64,000 nucleotides of DNA from Bacillota bacterium. Its GTDB lineage: Bacteria > Bacillota > Clostridia > Christensenellales > SZUA-584. Position 1 is the stretch's first letter. Each line of letters opens with the position of its first letter. Below the pieces are notes generated by a model, which did no database searches, had not been told where the DNA came from, and saw nothing but the letters and a program-made list of their open reading frames with translations. The translations under genes were made by a program, and so were the position numbers. Of the stretch, positions 1 to 8,139 are shown in pieces. Where the stretch lies: positions 62,001-126,000 of the forward strand of contig JAEWTL010000118.1 of the NCBI GenBank assembly GCA_023459495.1. Reading direction: 5' to 3'.

Positions 1-2374
1 CTCCAATAGGCACTGGGTTGTGGTGCGGGTCGAGGATATACGCCTTAACATCCGGCATCGGCCGTCCAATGTTTGGGACGGCGGCATGCGAAACTTCAGC
101 CAAGGTACAGCATATAGTGATCTCCGTGGGACCATACATATTCGTAATACGTGCCTGTGTACACTGCTGAATCTGTGCTAAAAGCTTTTCAGTCAGCACG
201 TCTCCGCCTAAGCCGATTTCGCGAAAATTCGCAAGGCATTCCGGTCTTTGACGGTCCGACAAAAGTAATTCCATCCGTCCCGGCGTCACCACCATCATGT
301 TAACATTGGCGGACTGTATCAGCCGGACCATGTTGCGGGGCACGGTCACTTCGTGTTCCTGTGCCATTACCAAAGTCAGGCCGCTCGTCAGCGCGAGCGT
401 ATACTCCATGACACTGATGTCAAACGAAATCGATGAAGCGCAAAGAAGCCTGCCGCCTGGCGAAAGGTCCCAAAGTTCCTGCATCGAATACACAAAGTGC
501 ACGATCGAACGGTGTTCAATCTGCACGCCTTTGGGCTGTCCGGTTGAGCCGGAGGTGTATATCACATATGCGAGGCTGTCCGGTGTACAGTCGGATTTGA
601 CCTTGCCTGCGGAAGGGATTCTCAAATCCGTCCGAACAACATGCAAACCGAGGTCATTAGGGCACTTGTATTCGTACTCTGGCGATACAATTACAATTTT
701 TGCGCCGCTGTCGGCCAGCATGTATGCGATGCGCTCTGCCGGAATATCCGTATCAATGGGCTGAAATGCGCCGCCTGCTTTGAGGATTGCCGCCACTGCG
801 ATGCAGTAATGAATATTACGACTCACCAAAAGGCCCACGATGCTGTCCCTGCGGACGCCGAGGCTGTAAAGATGGGCAGCCAGGGCGTCGGAGCGTTCGT
901 CCAAATCGCGATAGGTCATCGTACTGCCTGCACAGACTACCGCTGGTGCGTCGGGGTCTTTATCAAAGCCGTGCTGTAGAAGCTCCGTCAGCGTTTCGCC
1001 CTGTGGATAGCTGCGTGCGGTGTCGTTGAAGCGATAGAGGATTCTTTTGCGCTCTTCCTCGCCCAATAAGTCCAGCATATAGAGCGGCTTGTCGGGATGG
1101 TTGATCATATCGCGGACGATATTGGCTAAATGGATATGGAAATATTCGATCTCCTTATCGTGGAAAAGTGGCGTAAGATGGTCGTAGTCGAGGATGAAGC
1201 GCCCTTCGTCTTCACGGTCGTTCACATGGATGCTGAGCGCGCCGGCCTGGCTGCCCGAAAAATGCCAGCGGCCCTCATAATTAAAGTGCTCAGAATTCTT
1301 CTGGAACTTCCCGTATTGGTAAGAAAGCGTAACGTCATAGAGCTCATCAAGATTCTTGTATTTTTGATGCAACTCATGCATGAGTATATCGAAAGGATAT
1401 TTCTGATGCTTCAGCGCGGAAAACCACTCGTTGGATACGATTTGGGAAAACTCCGTAAAGGAAAGCTCATCGGACAACGCAATGCGCACAGGGACCATAC
1501 TCACGAACATGCCAAACATGGACTTTTCATCCAGCGTCGTACGGTTTGCGACTGGCGCGCCGATGATGATATCGTTTTTCCCGGTGACGCGGTTGATATA
1601 AATCGCCAAAGCGGACAGGAACATCGCATATACGGAAATACCCGCCTTCCGGCAGTATCCCCGCATTTTCCCGGAAAACGATTCTGGGAGAATAAACACC
1701 TTGCGCTGTGCGTCAACGCACATATCGGTGGTCTTCTTCGGCTTCAATATGGTGGGCTCGGAAAGCTGCTCGAACCGATTCGTCCAGTAATCCCGGTCAT
1801 ATGCATAGCGTTTAGACTGAAGATATTGCTGCTCTGCCGAGATATAATCGATGTATGACGGATGAGAAGCAGCCGCCGGTTCATGGCCCTCCAGCAGCTG
1901 CCGGTAGTTATCCATTACTTGATTAGAAAACTCTACAATGGAGTTGGCATCGGATATAATATGGTGGAACTTGGCGTACAGCCAGCATTCCCCTGAGCCA
2001 ACATTTAATAAGGCAAAATAGTATAGTCGGCTGTCGATAAGCGGCATTGGGGTCTTGGTCTGCAAGCTGTCCCATTCGAACAGTTTTTCAAGGCTGAGGC
2101 CCGAAAAATCCAGCGTCTCCGCGTGGTATGGTTCATATGGAGCGACATACTGATAGGGTGCGCCTCTGTCAGTGCTGACACGCAGCCGAATTGATTCGTT
2201 CTCCTGTAAAAATATGTTCAAGGCCCGGTCCAGCAGCGCATAATCGATATGGCCTTTAATTTTAAGTGTTCCGGCATTGTTCCACATCCCGGTTCCGGGA
2301 TGCAGTTTCTCGGTATACCATATGCGCTGCTGCGGATGGGTGAGCTCGTATTTAACCGGATGATCCATAACCAT
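1..2374 (-). CDS. Nonribosomal peptide synthetase, condensation-adenylation (C-terminus beyond window)
   Basis: Reverse-strand reading from ATG at 2374 stays open to the window edge (about 791 residues seen). Residues 1 to about 440 form a condensation domain with an HHIISDA version of the HHxxxDG motif. From about residue 445 an adenylation domain follows, with the A3 motif YTSGSTGQPKG, an A4-like SFDIS and the A5 motif NMYGPTE. It should activate one amino acid and join it to an upstream acyl or peptidyl donor. A carrier domain and release domain would lie to the left of position 1. It is the third gene of an operon with a free acyl carrier protein and an acyl ligase, so the N-terminal condensation domain is probably a lipo-initiating starter domain (inference). 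The Gly of the C motif is Ala, which is a mild deviation. An AAGG ribosome site precedes the start. Confidence 0.93.
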   Translation of the reverse strand, partial: MVMDHPVKYELTHPQQRIWYTEKLHPGTGMWNNAGTLKIKGHIDYALLDRALNIFLQENESIRLRVSTDRGAPYQYVAPYEPYHAETLDFSGLSLEKLFEWDSLQTKTPMPLIDSRLYYFALLNVGSGECWLYAKFHHIISDANSIVEFSNQVMDNYRQLLEGHEPAAASHPSYIDYISAEQQYLQSKRYAYDRDYWTNRFEQLSEPTILKPKKTTDMCVDAQRKVFILPESFSGKMRGYCRKAGISVYAMFLSALAIYINRVTGKNDIIIGAPVANRTTLDEKSMFGMFVSMVPVRIALSDELSFTEFSQIVSNEWFSALKHQKYPFDILMHELHQKYKNLDELYDVTLSYQYGKFQKNSEHFNYEGRWHFSGSQAGALSIHVNDREDEGRFILDYDHLTPLFHDKEIEYFHIHLANIVRDMINHPDKPLYMLDLLGEEERKRILYRFNDTARSYPQGETLTELLQHGFDKDPDAPAVVCAGSTMTYRDLDERSDALAAHLYSLGVRRDSIVGLLVSRNIHYCIAVAAILKAGGAFQPIDTDIPAERIAYMLADSGAKIVIVSPEYEYKCPNDLGLHVVRTDLRIPSAGKVKSDCTPDSLAYVIYTSGSTGQPKGVQIEHRSIVHFVYSMQELWDLSPGGRLLCASSISFDISVMEYTLALTSGLTLVMAQEHEVTVPRNMVRLIQSANVNMMVVTPGRMELLLSDRQRPECLANFREIGLGGDVLTEKLLAQIQQCTQARITNMYGPTEITICCTLAEVSHAAVPNIGRPMPDVKAYILDPHHNPVPIG

Positions 2375-2426
2375 ATGCCTTCCCTGCCCTGTATTGCTGT
2401 CGAATTTTTGGCTATGCAGTCAACTT

Positions 2427-2654
2427 TTACGACTGCAATTTTTCCAAATAGTCCGTAATATCCTTAACACGCGAAAAGCCGCGGATATCCTTCTCAGGCA
2501 CCACGACATCAAACGCTACCTCAAATGCGCAAACCAGTTCCACGAGATCCAAAGAGTTTATTGGCAGGTCCGCAAGCAGCTCCGTCTCAGGCGTAATCGT
2601 AATCCCGCCGCAGTCCACGTGTTCCTCAATGATCTCTTTTACTTTATCAAACAT
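2427..2654 (-). CDS. Stand-alone acyl carrier protein
   Basis: A 75-residue acidic protein with the carrier signature INSLDLVEL. The Ser is the expected phosphopantetheine attachment site, about residue 34. Length and acidity are typical of discrete ACPs. Its ATG overlaps the stop codon of the upstream acyl ligase by one base (TAATG), which implies translational coupling, and the NRPS gene starts about 50 bp downstream. The likely role is to carry the fatty acyl group loaded by the ligase and present it to the NRPS condensation domain. It is not in a fatty acid synthase context, so a specialised ACP is more likely than the housekeeping AcpP. Confidence 0.92.
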   Translation of the reverse strand: MFDKVKEIIEEHVDCGGITITPETELLADLPINSLDLVELVCAFEVAFDVVVPEKDIRGFSRVKDITDYLEKLQS

Positions 2655-4315
2655 TATTCTCCGCCTTTCACCTGATGCCGCATGATTGTTCTCTTGGTTG
2701 TCTTGGGGAACTCCTGCGTTCTTATTTCAAAATGCCGCAGCCTTTTATACGGCGGCATTTTGGTATTTACTTTAGCGATTGCATCATCAAGGACTTTCTC
2801 GAGCGCTTCCCTGCCCATTTGTTTTAAATGCTCCTGATCCGGGTAAATGAGCGCTGTCAGATACTCGTTTTCCGCGTCCTCCCGCACCACCACATCGGCG
2901 ATATACGAAATGCCGGAAAGCTCCTGCTCGATTTCCTCAGGACTCACGTTCTTTCCGTTTTTCAGCACGATCAGGTTCTTACAGCGGCCGGTAACATACA
3001 GGAAGCCATCCTTGTCCATGCGCCCCAAATCACCCGTTTTATACCACTCGCCGTCGAATGCTTCGGCCGTGCCCTGCGCATCATCGAGATATCCTTTCAT
3101 CACGCTTTCGCCCTTAACGAGGATCTCTCCTGATTCGTCGATACGCACCTCGCAGCACGACAGCACGAGACCTACCGCTTCCGCCTTGTGATACCGGTTG
3201 CGATTTTCAGCGATAATCGGCGAACATTCAGTAGTGCCGTATCCCTGCACCAGCGTGATGCCGAAATCCGCAAAGCTGCGCACGAGCACCGGATTTAGCG
3301 CAGCGCCGCCGCTGATCACAAATTTAAGCCGTCCGCCAAAAAAACTCAGCACCTCTCCCAGCAGCCTGGCGCGAATATTGACGCCGACCGCAGCCAGCGC
3401 ATTGCACAAACCGACCCCGAACTTCAGCTTGCTTTCCTTGCCGCTCTTCTTGGCGTTTTCCCATATCCGTTTGACGAAGGTCTCCACATAGAGTGGAACA
3501 AGCACCATAACGGTGGGCTTAAAAAGCTTCAGGCTTGCAGGCAGTGATTTGATTCCCGGGCAGAAAGCAATGGCGGAACCGCAGTTGAGCGGACAAAGCA
3601 TGCCCGCCATGGCTTCGTAGGTATGATGGACCGGGAGCACGGAAAGCATCGTATCCTCGGGAGTATAGAGGATCAGCTCGCAGGCGGCAGTCACATTGGA
3701 TGCAAGGTTTCGATGAGTGAGCATCACGCCTTTGCTGCTGCCCGTTGTGCCGGAGGTAAACAGCACCGTGCACACACGATCATCGTTAATTGTGATACCG
3801 GTGTACTGATCCTTGCCTTCCGCGACGAGTTGCTTTCCGCGAAGGACCAAATCAGGCAGGGTCAAATCCGCTTTTCCGCCGGGTTCAAACGATACGGTTT
3901 GGATGCCTTGAATCTTTTCTTTGATGAACGCAGCTTCGTCCGCATATGTGTTGGAATAAAATAAATAAGAGACCCCTGCACGCGCTGCCAATTCTGACAT
4001 CGTTTCAGGCGGGAGCTCTTTGTCCAGTGGCACAATCGTAGAATTGATGTTAACGACGGACAGGTAGGTCAGTATCCAAGGATATGAGTTTTCGCCAACT
4101 ACCGCAATAGCTTGTCCGGCCAAGCCTTTTTCAAGCAGCGCATTAGCCAGCGCACAGAGCTCTTCACCGAATTGAGTGTACGAGACAGAAGTATATTCTG
4201 TCTGGCTGTTCATCGTCCGAAAAGCATCATGAAGCGTAAACTCAGCGCAGGCATTGTCGGTTAGCTCCTTCAAATTGCGCAGTCGCTTCACAGGGTACAA
4301 GGGATAGTTCCTCAC
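2654..4315 (-). CDS. AMP-dependent acyl-CoA/acyl-ACP ligase
   Basis: A 553-residue member of the ANL superfamily. Visible motifs are the P-loop-like LFTSGTTGSSKG, the core QGYGTTECSP, the hinge region YKTGDLGRMDKDG and the C-terminal lysine segment. The start is GTG at 4315 behind a GGGGGGAAG ribosome site. It should activate a carboxylic acid as the acyl-adenylate and pass it to the ACP encoded immediately downstream, providing the starter for the NRPS. The N-terminus resembles long-chain acyl-CoA ligases rather than NRPS A domains, so a fatty acid substrate is likely but not shown. It is the first gene of the operon. Confidence 0.9.
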   Translation of the reverse strand: MRNYPLYPVKRLRNLKELTDNACAEFTLHDAFRTMNSQTEYTSVSYTQFGEELCALANALLEKGLAGQAIAVVGENSYPWILTYLSVVNINSTIVPLDKELPPETMSELAARAGVSYLFYSNTYADEAAFIKEKIQGIQTVSFEPGGKADLTLPDLVLRGKQLVAEGKDQYTGITINDDRVCTVLFTSGTTGSSKGVMLTHRNLASNVTAACELILYTPEDTMLSVLPVHHTYEAMAGMLCPLNCGSAIAFCPGIKSLPASLKLFKPTVMVLVPLYVETFVKRIWENAKKSGKESKLKFGVGLCNALAAVGVNIRARLLGEVLSFFGGRLKFVISGGAALNPVLVRSFADFGITLVQGYGTTECSPIIAENRNRYHKAEAVGLVLSCCEVRIDESGEILVKGESVMKGYLDDAQGTAEAFDGEWYKTGDLGRMDKDGFLYVTGRCKNLIVLKNGKNVSPEEIEQELSGISYIADVVVREDAENEYLTALIYPDQEHLKQMGREALEKVLDDAIAKVNTKMPPYKRLRHFEIRTQEFPKTTKRTIMRHQVKGGE

Positions 4316-4367
4316 AAATCTTCCCCCCCATCATATCGTTGTATTTACTTGTTTTTATCTTTGAATT

Positions 4368-4396
4368 ATCCTATCACATAATTTTCTATCTTTCAA
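4368..4396 (-). promoter_or_regulatory. Promoter for the NRPS operon
   Basis: Read leftward, TTGAAA (4391-4396) and TAGGAT (4368-4373) are separated by exactly 17 bp, about 50 bp before the ligase start codon. The surrounding intergenic stretch is A+T-rich. This is a sigma-A-like promoter by sequence only. Confidence 0.55.
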
Positions 4397-4528
4397 CAAT
4401 AAAGCGCTATATTCCCCCTATAAATAAAAAAAGCGCCCTTTTTCGACGTGTTTTAAAGATAAAGCATTAGCTTCTCTGTATAATTCCCCCTTTTCGCTTT
4501 CCACCGCTCTCAGAAAAGTCTACTCTGC

Positions 4529-5110
4529 TTAAGCTTCAGCCGCACACCTTGCAAGAAAAGTTTCTATATTCCTCTTTTCCTTTTCAATGGTTCTGGGCGG
4601 CAGCTTCCCGCGTCCCAAACGGTCGCAATAAGCCAGAAGCGATATTTCGTGAGGCTGAACGCTGCGGAGCATTCCGCGGATATCCGCAAACGGCAGCTTA
4701 TGTGCGACAAACATCACCTGCATATGCCATCTCACCAGCGAGCAGACTCTCCTGATAAAGGCTTCTTCATCCGTGCACTGGCGCAGAAAGTCCCGCGCAA
4801 GCTTTTCGCCTTCCTTGTCGTGGTCATACGCGGTAATTCTGCCGTTCCTCATTTTTGTCGTTGTCTTCTTTCCCAGATCGTGCAGCAGCGCTGCCCACAT
4901 CAATGCCCGCGGATCTTGGCTTTCATGTTTCAGTGAAGCAGCAAGGTCCACCACCTGCAGCGTATGCTCTAGCACATCACCTTCAGGATGATGGTCGGGC
5001 TGCTGCTGTACCTGTTTTAAATCCGACACCATGGAAAATGGGTATTCCCGGGGAAACATATCTTCATCTAAAAGCGCCCTGAAATACATCGAAGGCGCTT
5101 TGTCGTTCAT
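4529..5110 (-). CDS. HD-domain protein related to the tRNA nucleotidyltransferase HD region
   Basis: A 193-residue protein with an HD metal-binding arrangement: an H in EGDVLEHTLQVV, then ALLHDLGK (HD pair, about residues 73-80), then distal His residues around RWHMQV. This resembles the stand-alone HD domain seen at the C-terminus of bacterial CCA-adding enzymes, so a phosphohydrolase or phosphodiesterase is expected. No nucleotidyltransferase core is present. The prophage is inserted about 50 bp upstream of its start codon, between the gene and its former upstream sequence, which could alter its expression. Confidence 0.8.
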   Translation of the reverse strand: MNDKAPSMYFRALLDEDMFPREYPFSMVSDLKQVQQQPDHHPEGDVLEHTLQVVDLAASLKHESQDPRALMWAALLHDLGKKTTTKMRNGRITAYDHDKEGEKLARDFLRQCTDEEAFIRRVCSLVRWHMQVMFVAHKLPFADIRGMLRSVQPHEISLLAYCDRLGRGKLPPRTIEKEKRNIETFLARCAAEA

Positions 5111-5158
5111 CAGATGCTGTTCCCATTCAACAAAAGTTGTTTTGATTTTATCAGCTAC

Positions 5159-5163
5159 TCTTT
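5159..5163. repeat. 5-bp target site duplication, left copy (TCTTT)
   Basis: TCTTT immediately precedes the prophage end TGTAG at 5164. The identical pentamer follows the other end at 43065-43069. Five-base duplications are characteristic of Mu-family transposition. Confidence 0.9.
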
Positions 5164-5213
5164 TGTAGCTTGCCGCGCAAAACGCGAAAAATTGTCATGC
5201 AAAACGCAAAAAA
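5164..5213 (+). repeat. Prophage end with two tandem 22-bp transposase-site repeats
   Basis: The terminal TGTAGC is followed by two 22-bp units in tandem (5170-5191 and 5192-5213). Both start with TTG and share the core GCAAAACGC plus a trailing A-run. Adjacent 22-bp sites at the phage end match the layout of MuA binding sites in Mu. The first unit aligns with the opposite end at 43037-43064 (20 of 28 positions including TGTAG). Confidence 0.85.
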
Positions 5214-5255
5214 ACACGCCTATTTTACCATTTATTAGTACAATAGGCGTGTTTT
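5211..5255 (-). terminator. Terminator of the prophage late operon
   Basis: Perfect 14-bp inverted repeat (5211-5224 with 5242-5255), core ACACGCCTATT, 17-nt loop. For leftward transcripts it is followed by a run of T. It closes the lysis end of the late operon and shields the phage end and the flanking HD-domain gene from read-through. Confidence 0.85.
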
Positions 5256-5357
5256 AATTCCATATTATAGTATTTTCGTCTGCTGTACTATAAGCCTTTT
5301 AAAGTACTTTTTTACACCAGTTTTAACACTATATTAAAAACCGATAAAACAGGTGTT

Positions 5358-6122
5358 TTAGCACCTCAAAAATCCCAGCGTTTTGGCGCTCAGCGGGCCG
5401 CACTTGCCGTCCGGCTTCCCGCGTGTGCCGCACTCCGGATGATTTGCCTGCCACGCCCTGAATGCTGCATCGCATTTCGGCCCCCAGTTCCCGATTCCGG
5501 TCGTCTTTTCATGCTTTGTGATGCCGCAATCATAACCAAGCGCCTCAAGCTGCAGCTCCAGCGCATAGACATCGCCACCTTTGCAGTTTTTTGAAAGGGT
5601 ACGAAGGAAGCAGGTTACCGTTGCCGTAGGCAGGCATTTCAGCCGCCCGTAACGAGACCACGCCGTCTTTCCAATGGACTCGCGCACAACACCGTCGTCC
5701 CGGCCTTTGCAATGAAGCACTGTTCCGTCGCCACAATAGATACCGACATGGAACATCTCGTTCTTTGTCGCATACTTACGGAATACGAGATCTCCAGGGC
5801 AGAGATCATACTTGTCGATGGGCACGCACAGATTGAAATAGATACCGTTGGCAGTCATGTCGCTGAGTATAATCCCGATCTGTTCGAGGCACCACAACAC
5901 ATAGCCGGAGCAGTCGAAGAGCCGCATATCCGGATGTATAGGCAGCATCTTGTGGATATACGCCCATACGCGGGCTATCTCCGCGGCCTTGCCATGTTCG
6001 CGGGTATTAACCCACGGCTCCGTGGCGCTGCTGGCCAGCTGTCCCTGCGCACCAAGCAGATAGCCCGATCCGTTTTTGTCCTGCTCATCAGCTATGGCGA
6101 TAAACTCACTGCGCTTATCCAT
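5358..6122 (-). CDS. Endolysin, NlpC/P60-type with C-terminal cell-wall-binding region
   Basis: 254 residues from ATG 6122, preferred over upstream in-frame codons because GGTGAG lies just before it and it overlaps the holin-like stop by only a few bases. The catalytic Cys is seen in LFDCSGYVLW and the His in MFHVGIYCGDG, the Cys-His layout of NlpC/P60 peptidases that cleave peptidoglycan stem peptides. The C-terminal part (VYALELQLEALGYDCG, then FRAWQANHPEC) resembles a peptidoglycan-binding repeat. It is the last gene of the late operon, directly after the holin-like gene, the normal lysis-cassette order. No signal peptide is present, consistent with holin-dependent release. Confidence 0.9.
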   Translation of the reverse strand: MDKRSEFIAIADEQDKNGSGYLLGAQGQLASSATEPWVNTREHGKAAEIARVWAYIHKMLPIHPDMRLFDCSGYVLWCLEQIGIILSDMTANGIYFNLCVPIDKYDLCPGDLVFRKYATKNEMFHVGIYCGDGTVLHCKGRDDGVVRESIGKTAWSRYGRLKCLPTATVTCFLRTLSKNCKGGDVYALELQLEALGYDCGITKHEKTTGIGNWGPKCDAAFRAWQANHPECGTRGKPDGKCGPLSAKTLGFLRC

Positions 6123-6675
6123 TAGACTCACCGCCAGTGTTGGACGTGTCATGCAGCTCGTCGGGTGTCTCAATAGGGTCTTCAGCTGGATCGCCGCCCG
6201 TATTTTCCGCTGCATATGTCACAACCGTTGAAAAAGTTTTTGCCTCATTAAATTTAGTTTGCAGCGAGTGAACAAAGCCGGATCCAGCGCCGATGCCAAT
6301 GCCCGTCAATACTCTTAATGTGTACTCGACAACGATACCGTTAAGTCCGAGGAATCCTAACATATTAAGACCGGACGGTATGCAGATCAAAATTCCGATC
6401 GTGCTCGTTACAAGAAACCATACCAGATTTGACGCTTTTTTGGGTGCGATCTTTGACTTCACTAATTCAATAATTCGCTCGATCACCACGGCCAGTATCC
6501 ATATTGCAAAGAATACGGCCACTGCCTCTGCAAGTTTGGCCATGATCACATCCATCGACGGCACCGCCGCTGTGCTATCGACTGTCGTCACCACCGTATC
6601 CGCTGCCAGCGCCACAGTAGGAATCAGTGCCAGCAGAAGCACGGCCAGCAGTACTAAAACAAATACCTTCTTCAC
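6115..6675 (-). CDS. Holin-like membrane protein
   Basis: 186 residues with an N-terminal signal-like helix ending ALAA, a hydrophobic segment at about 50-70 (FFAIWILAVVIERII) and two more hydrophobic stretches around 85-125, then an acidic, Thr-rich soluble tail. Position immediately before the endolysin supports a holin or lysis-accessory role. The sequence itself is not a family I can name with certainty. The long polar C-terminus and signal sequence are unusual for a classical small holin, so a combined holin/anchoring protein is also possible. Confidence 0.65.
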   Translation of the reverse strand: MKKVFVLVLLAVLLLALIPTVALAADTVVTTVDSTAAVPSMDVIMAKLAEAVAVFFAIWILAVVIERIIELVKSKIAPKKASNLVWFLVTSTIGILICIPSGLNMLGFLGLNGIVVEYTLRVLTGIGIGAGSGFVHSLQTKFNEAKTFSTVVTYAAENTGGDPAEDPIETPDELHDTSNTGGESNG

Positions 6676-6735
6676 CTATTTTTCCTCCTTGTGTAATATA
6701 ATAAGCGCCTGAAGGCGCCTATTTACTAATTTTAT

Positions 6736-7641
6736 TTAAGCTGTACGCACCCAGATATATACGATGATCGACGGTTGAATATTATTATGCGCACCTCCAC
6801 CGCCAGTTTCTGCGCTCGCCTGGCCTGTCCCAAATGGTGCTAAGTTCGGAGCTATTTGTGCAGTAGTAACACTTCCGGACCCATTTCCCAATATGTTGTC
6901 GTGAGAGTGCGGCGGGAATTCACCCGTCGTAAGTGTGTGCGTCTTTTCTCCGATCATTGCGCCGATTGTTCCAAAGTCGGTGTCCCCCTCTTGATATCCG
7001 ACCAGCGTCATTCCCTCTACGGCGGCCCATGTACCGAAACCTAATATATCATGCGGGTTGCGCGAATCGGTAAAGCTGATATACGGCTTCCCGATCGCAT
7101 AAATTTCGTTATAATATAGTTCGTTTTTTACCGCAGTGATTATCCCACGCAATGGATTCCCGCATATCGCGCTTTCATCCCGCTCATCAGTGATGTCTCC
7201 TTCGACGATATTGGTCGCTCCAGCGTCTATGACTATCCGAGCTAGGCTGATCTCGTACACATCATTTGTGCGCTCTGGTTCCGGGGCCTCTGGAACTGCC
7301 GCGGGCGTCCCCGGCATGATGTACGCGCGGATCCGTAGCGTGGCGGGATCCTTGCGCACCAATATCCTATCAATGCGCGGGTTTGAAGCGTCCGCGTCCT
7401 CCAGCGTCAGCTGCAGCTGGCCGGTACCATTGTCGCGCACCCGGTAAGGATACCCGTCCACAAGCGCTTCCCCGTAATTTATGATCACTGTCATGCCGCC
7501 GCCCGGAGTAACCTGCAAATTTGTGTCCAGAGCCCATACACCCGGAGAAAGGAACTTGCGGCAGTACTCGGCAAACGGATCCGCCTCAAACCGTTTATCC
7601 GTCATTGATCCAACAAAAAAACGGCCCTCCTCGAGCGCCAT
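6736..7641 (-). CDS. Tail fibre / receptor-binding protein with collar-type C-terminus
   Basis: 301 residues. The N-terminal 150 residues are clearly homologous to the upstream fibre gene at 8494-9537: shared FAEY, TNLQV, RIDRI, GTPAA, YEISLAR and TDERD blocks. The C-terminal half differs and ends GGAHNNIQPSIIVYIWVR, the signature end of phage tail-collar and short tail fibre proteins, with an HSH-type histidine pair upstream. It is likely a virion tip protein contacting the cell surface. Two fibres sharing the N-terminal attachment module but with different distal ends suggest alternative or stacked receptor binding. Confidence 0.8.
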   Translation of the reverse strand: MALEEGRFFVGSMTDKRFEADPFAEYCRKFLSPGVWALDTNLQVTPGGGMTVIINYGEALVDGYPYRVRDNGTGQLQLTLEDADASNPRIDRILVRKDPATLRIRAYIMPGTPAAVPEAPEPERTNDVYEISLARIVIDAGATNIVEGDITDERDESAICGNPLRGIITAVKNELYYNEIYAIGKPYISFTDSRNPHDILGFGTWAAVEGMTLVGYQEGDTDFGTIGAMIGEKTHTLTTGEFPPHSHDNILGNGSGSVTTAQIAPNLAPFGTGQASAETGGGGAHNNIQPSIIVYIWVRTA

Positions 7642-7655
7642 GGTGTACTCCTTTC

Positions 7656-7874
7656 CTAATCGACTATAACCCAGTCGTCAGCCATAATATCGCATTGGGT
7701 GGGCGTCCACGGCCCATAGCCTCCCGTAGCGCTTTTCATGTAGATGTAAGGCAGCGTCATTTTACTGAGCGAGTCAGGCCGCTGCAATGCAGCCCACATG
7801 CCTTTTCCATTCCAGCCGTTTCTTGCTACCTTGTGCCCATTTTTAATGTGCTTTAAAGCTTCTTCAAATGGCAT
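7656..7874 (-). CDS. tad2: Tad2-like (DUF2829) protein, candidate anti-Thoeris
   Basis: 72 residues from ATG 7874 with AGAGGAGG eight bases before it. The upstream in-frame extension is rejected because it overlaps a coupled small gene and has no comparable ribosome site. The pattern FEEALKHIKNGHKVARNGWN, GKGMWAALQ, MTLPYIYMK, ending MADDWVIVD, is the DUF2829 family. Family members named Tad2 are phage proteins that sequester the Thoeris signal molecule 1''-3' gcADPR. Whether this copy does so is inference from family membership. It lies in the late operon between fibre and lysis genes, and its start overlaps the preceding stop (TAATG). Confidence 0.8.
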   Translation of the reverse strand: MPFEEALKHIKNGHKVARNGWNGKGMWAALQRPDSLSKMTLPYIYMKSATGGYGPWTPTQCDIMADDWVIVD

Positions 7875-7981
7875 TAAAATCGCCTCCTCTGCATTCCGTC
7901 TTTCAGTCCTTTTCGGTAACACGCCACGCATACCGCAGAAATTATCAGCCCTAAAGCCGCGCCTAATCCAATGATCTCCAT
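7874..7981 (-). CDS. Small one-helix membrane protein
   Basis: 35 residues: MEIIG, then a hydrophobic helix (LGAALGLIISAVCVACY), then a basic tail. The stop TAA overlaps the ATG of the Tad2-like gene, so the two are translationally coupled. Function unknown. A lysis-accessory or small membrane role is plausible by position. Confidence 0.6.
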   Translation of the reverse strand: MEIIGLGAALGLIISAVCVACYRKGLKDGMQRRRF

Positions 7982-7995
7982 ATATCTTTTTCTTT

Positions 7996-8130
7996 CTAAA
8001 AAAGCTGTCCTAAAAACAGCATCTTCAGTGTGCCCATTGCCGCCATGACGCTACCGCATATGAGCGCGGCCAGCAAAATCACCATCATGACCACCATCCT
8101 GCGATATCCGTAACGGCTGTATTTGCTCAT
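7996..8130 (-). CDS. Small one-helix membrane protein
   Basis: 44 residues with a basic N-terminus (MSKYSRYGYRR) and a 20-residue hydrophobic helix, preceded by an AAGGGG ribosome site. It follows the dockerin gene by about 10 bp. Together with the next small gene it could form a holin/antiholin or spanin-like pair, but no family match was recognised. Confidence 0.6.
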   Translation of the reverse strand: MSKYSRYGYRRMVVMMVILLAALICGSVMAAMGTLKMLFLGQLF

Positions 8131-8139
8131 ATGCACCCC

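Noticed and set aside
297..2458. Several rightward frames in the first 2.4 kb
   Set aside because: Antisense to the NRPS, whose C and A motifs read clearly on the other strand.
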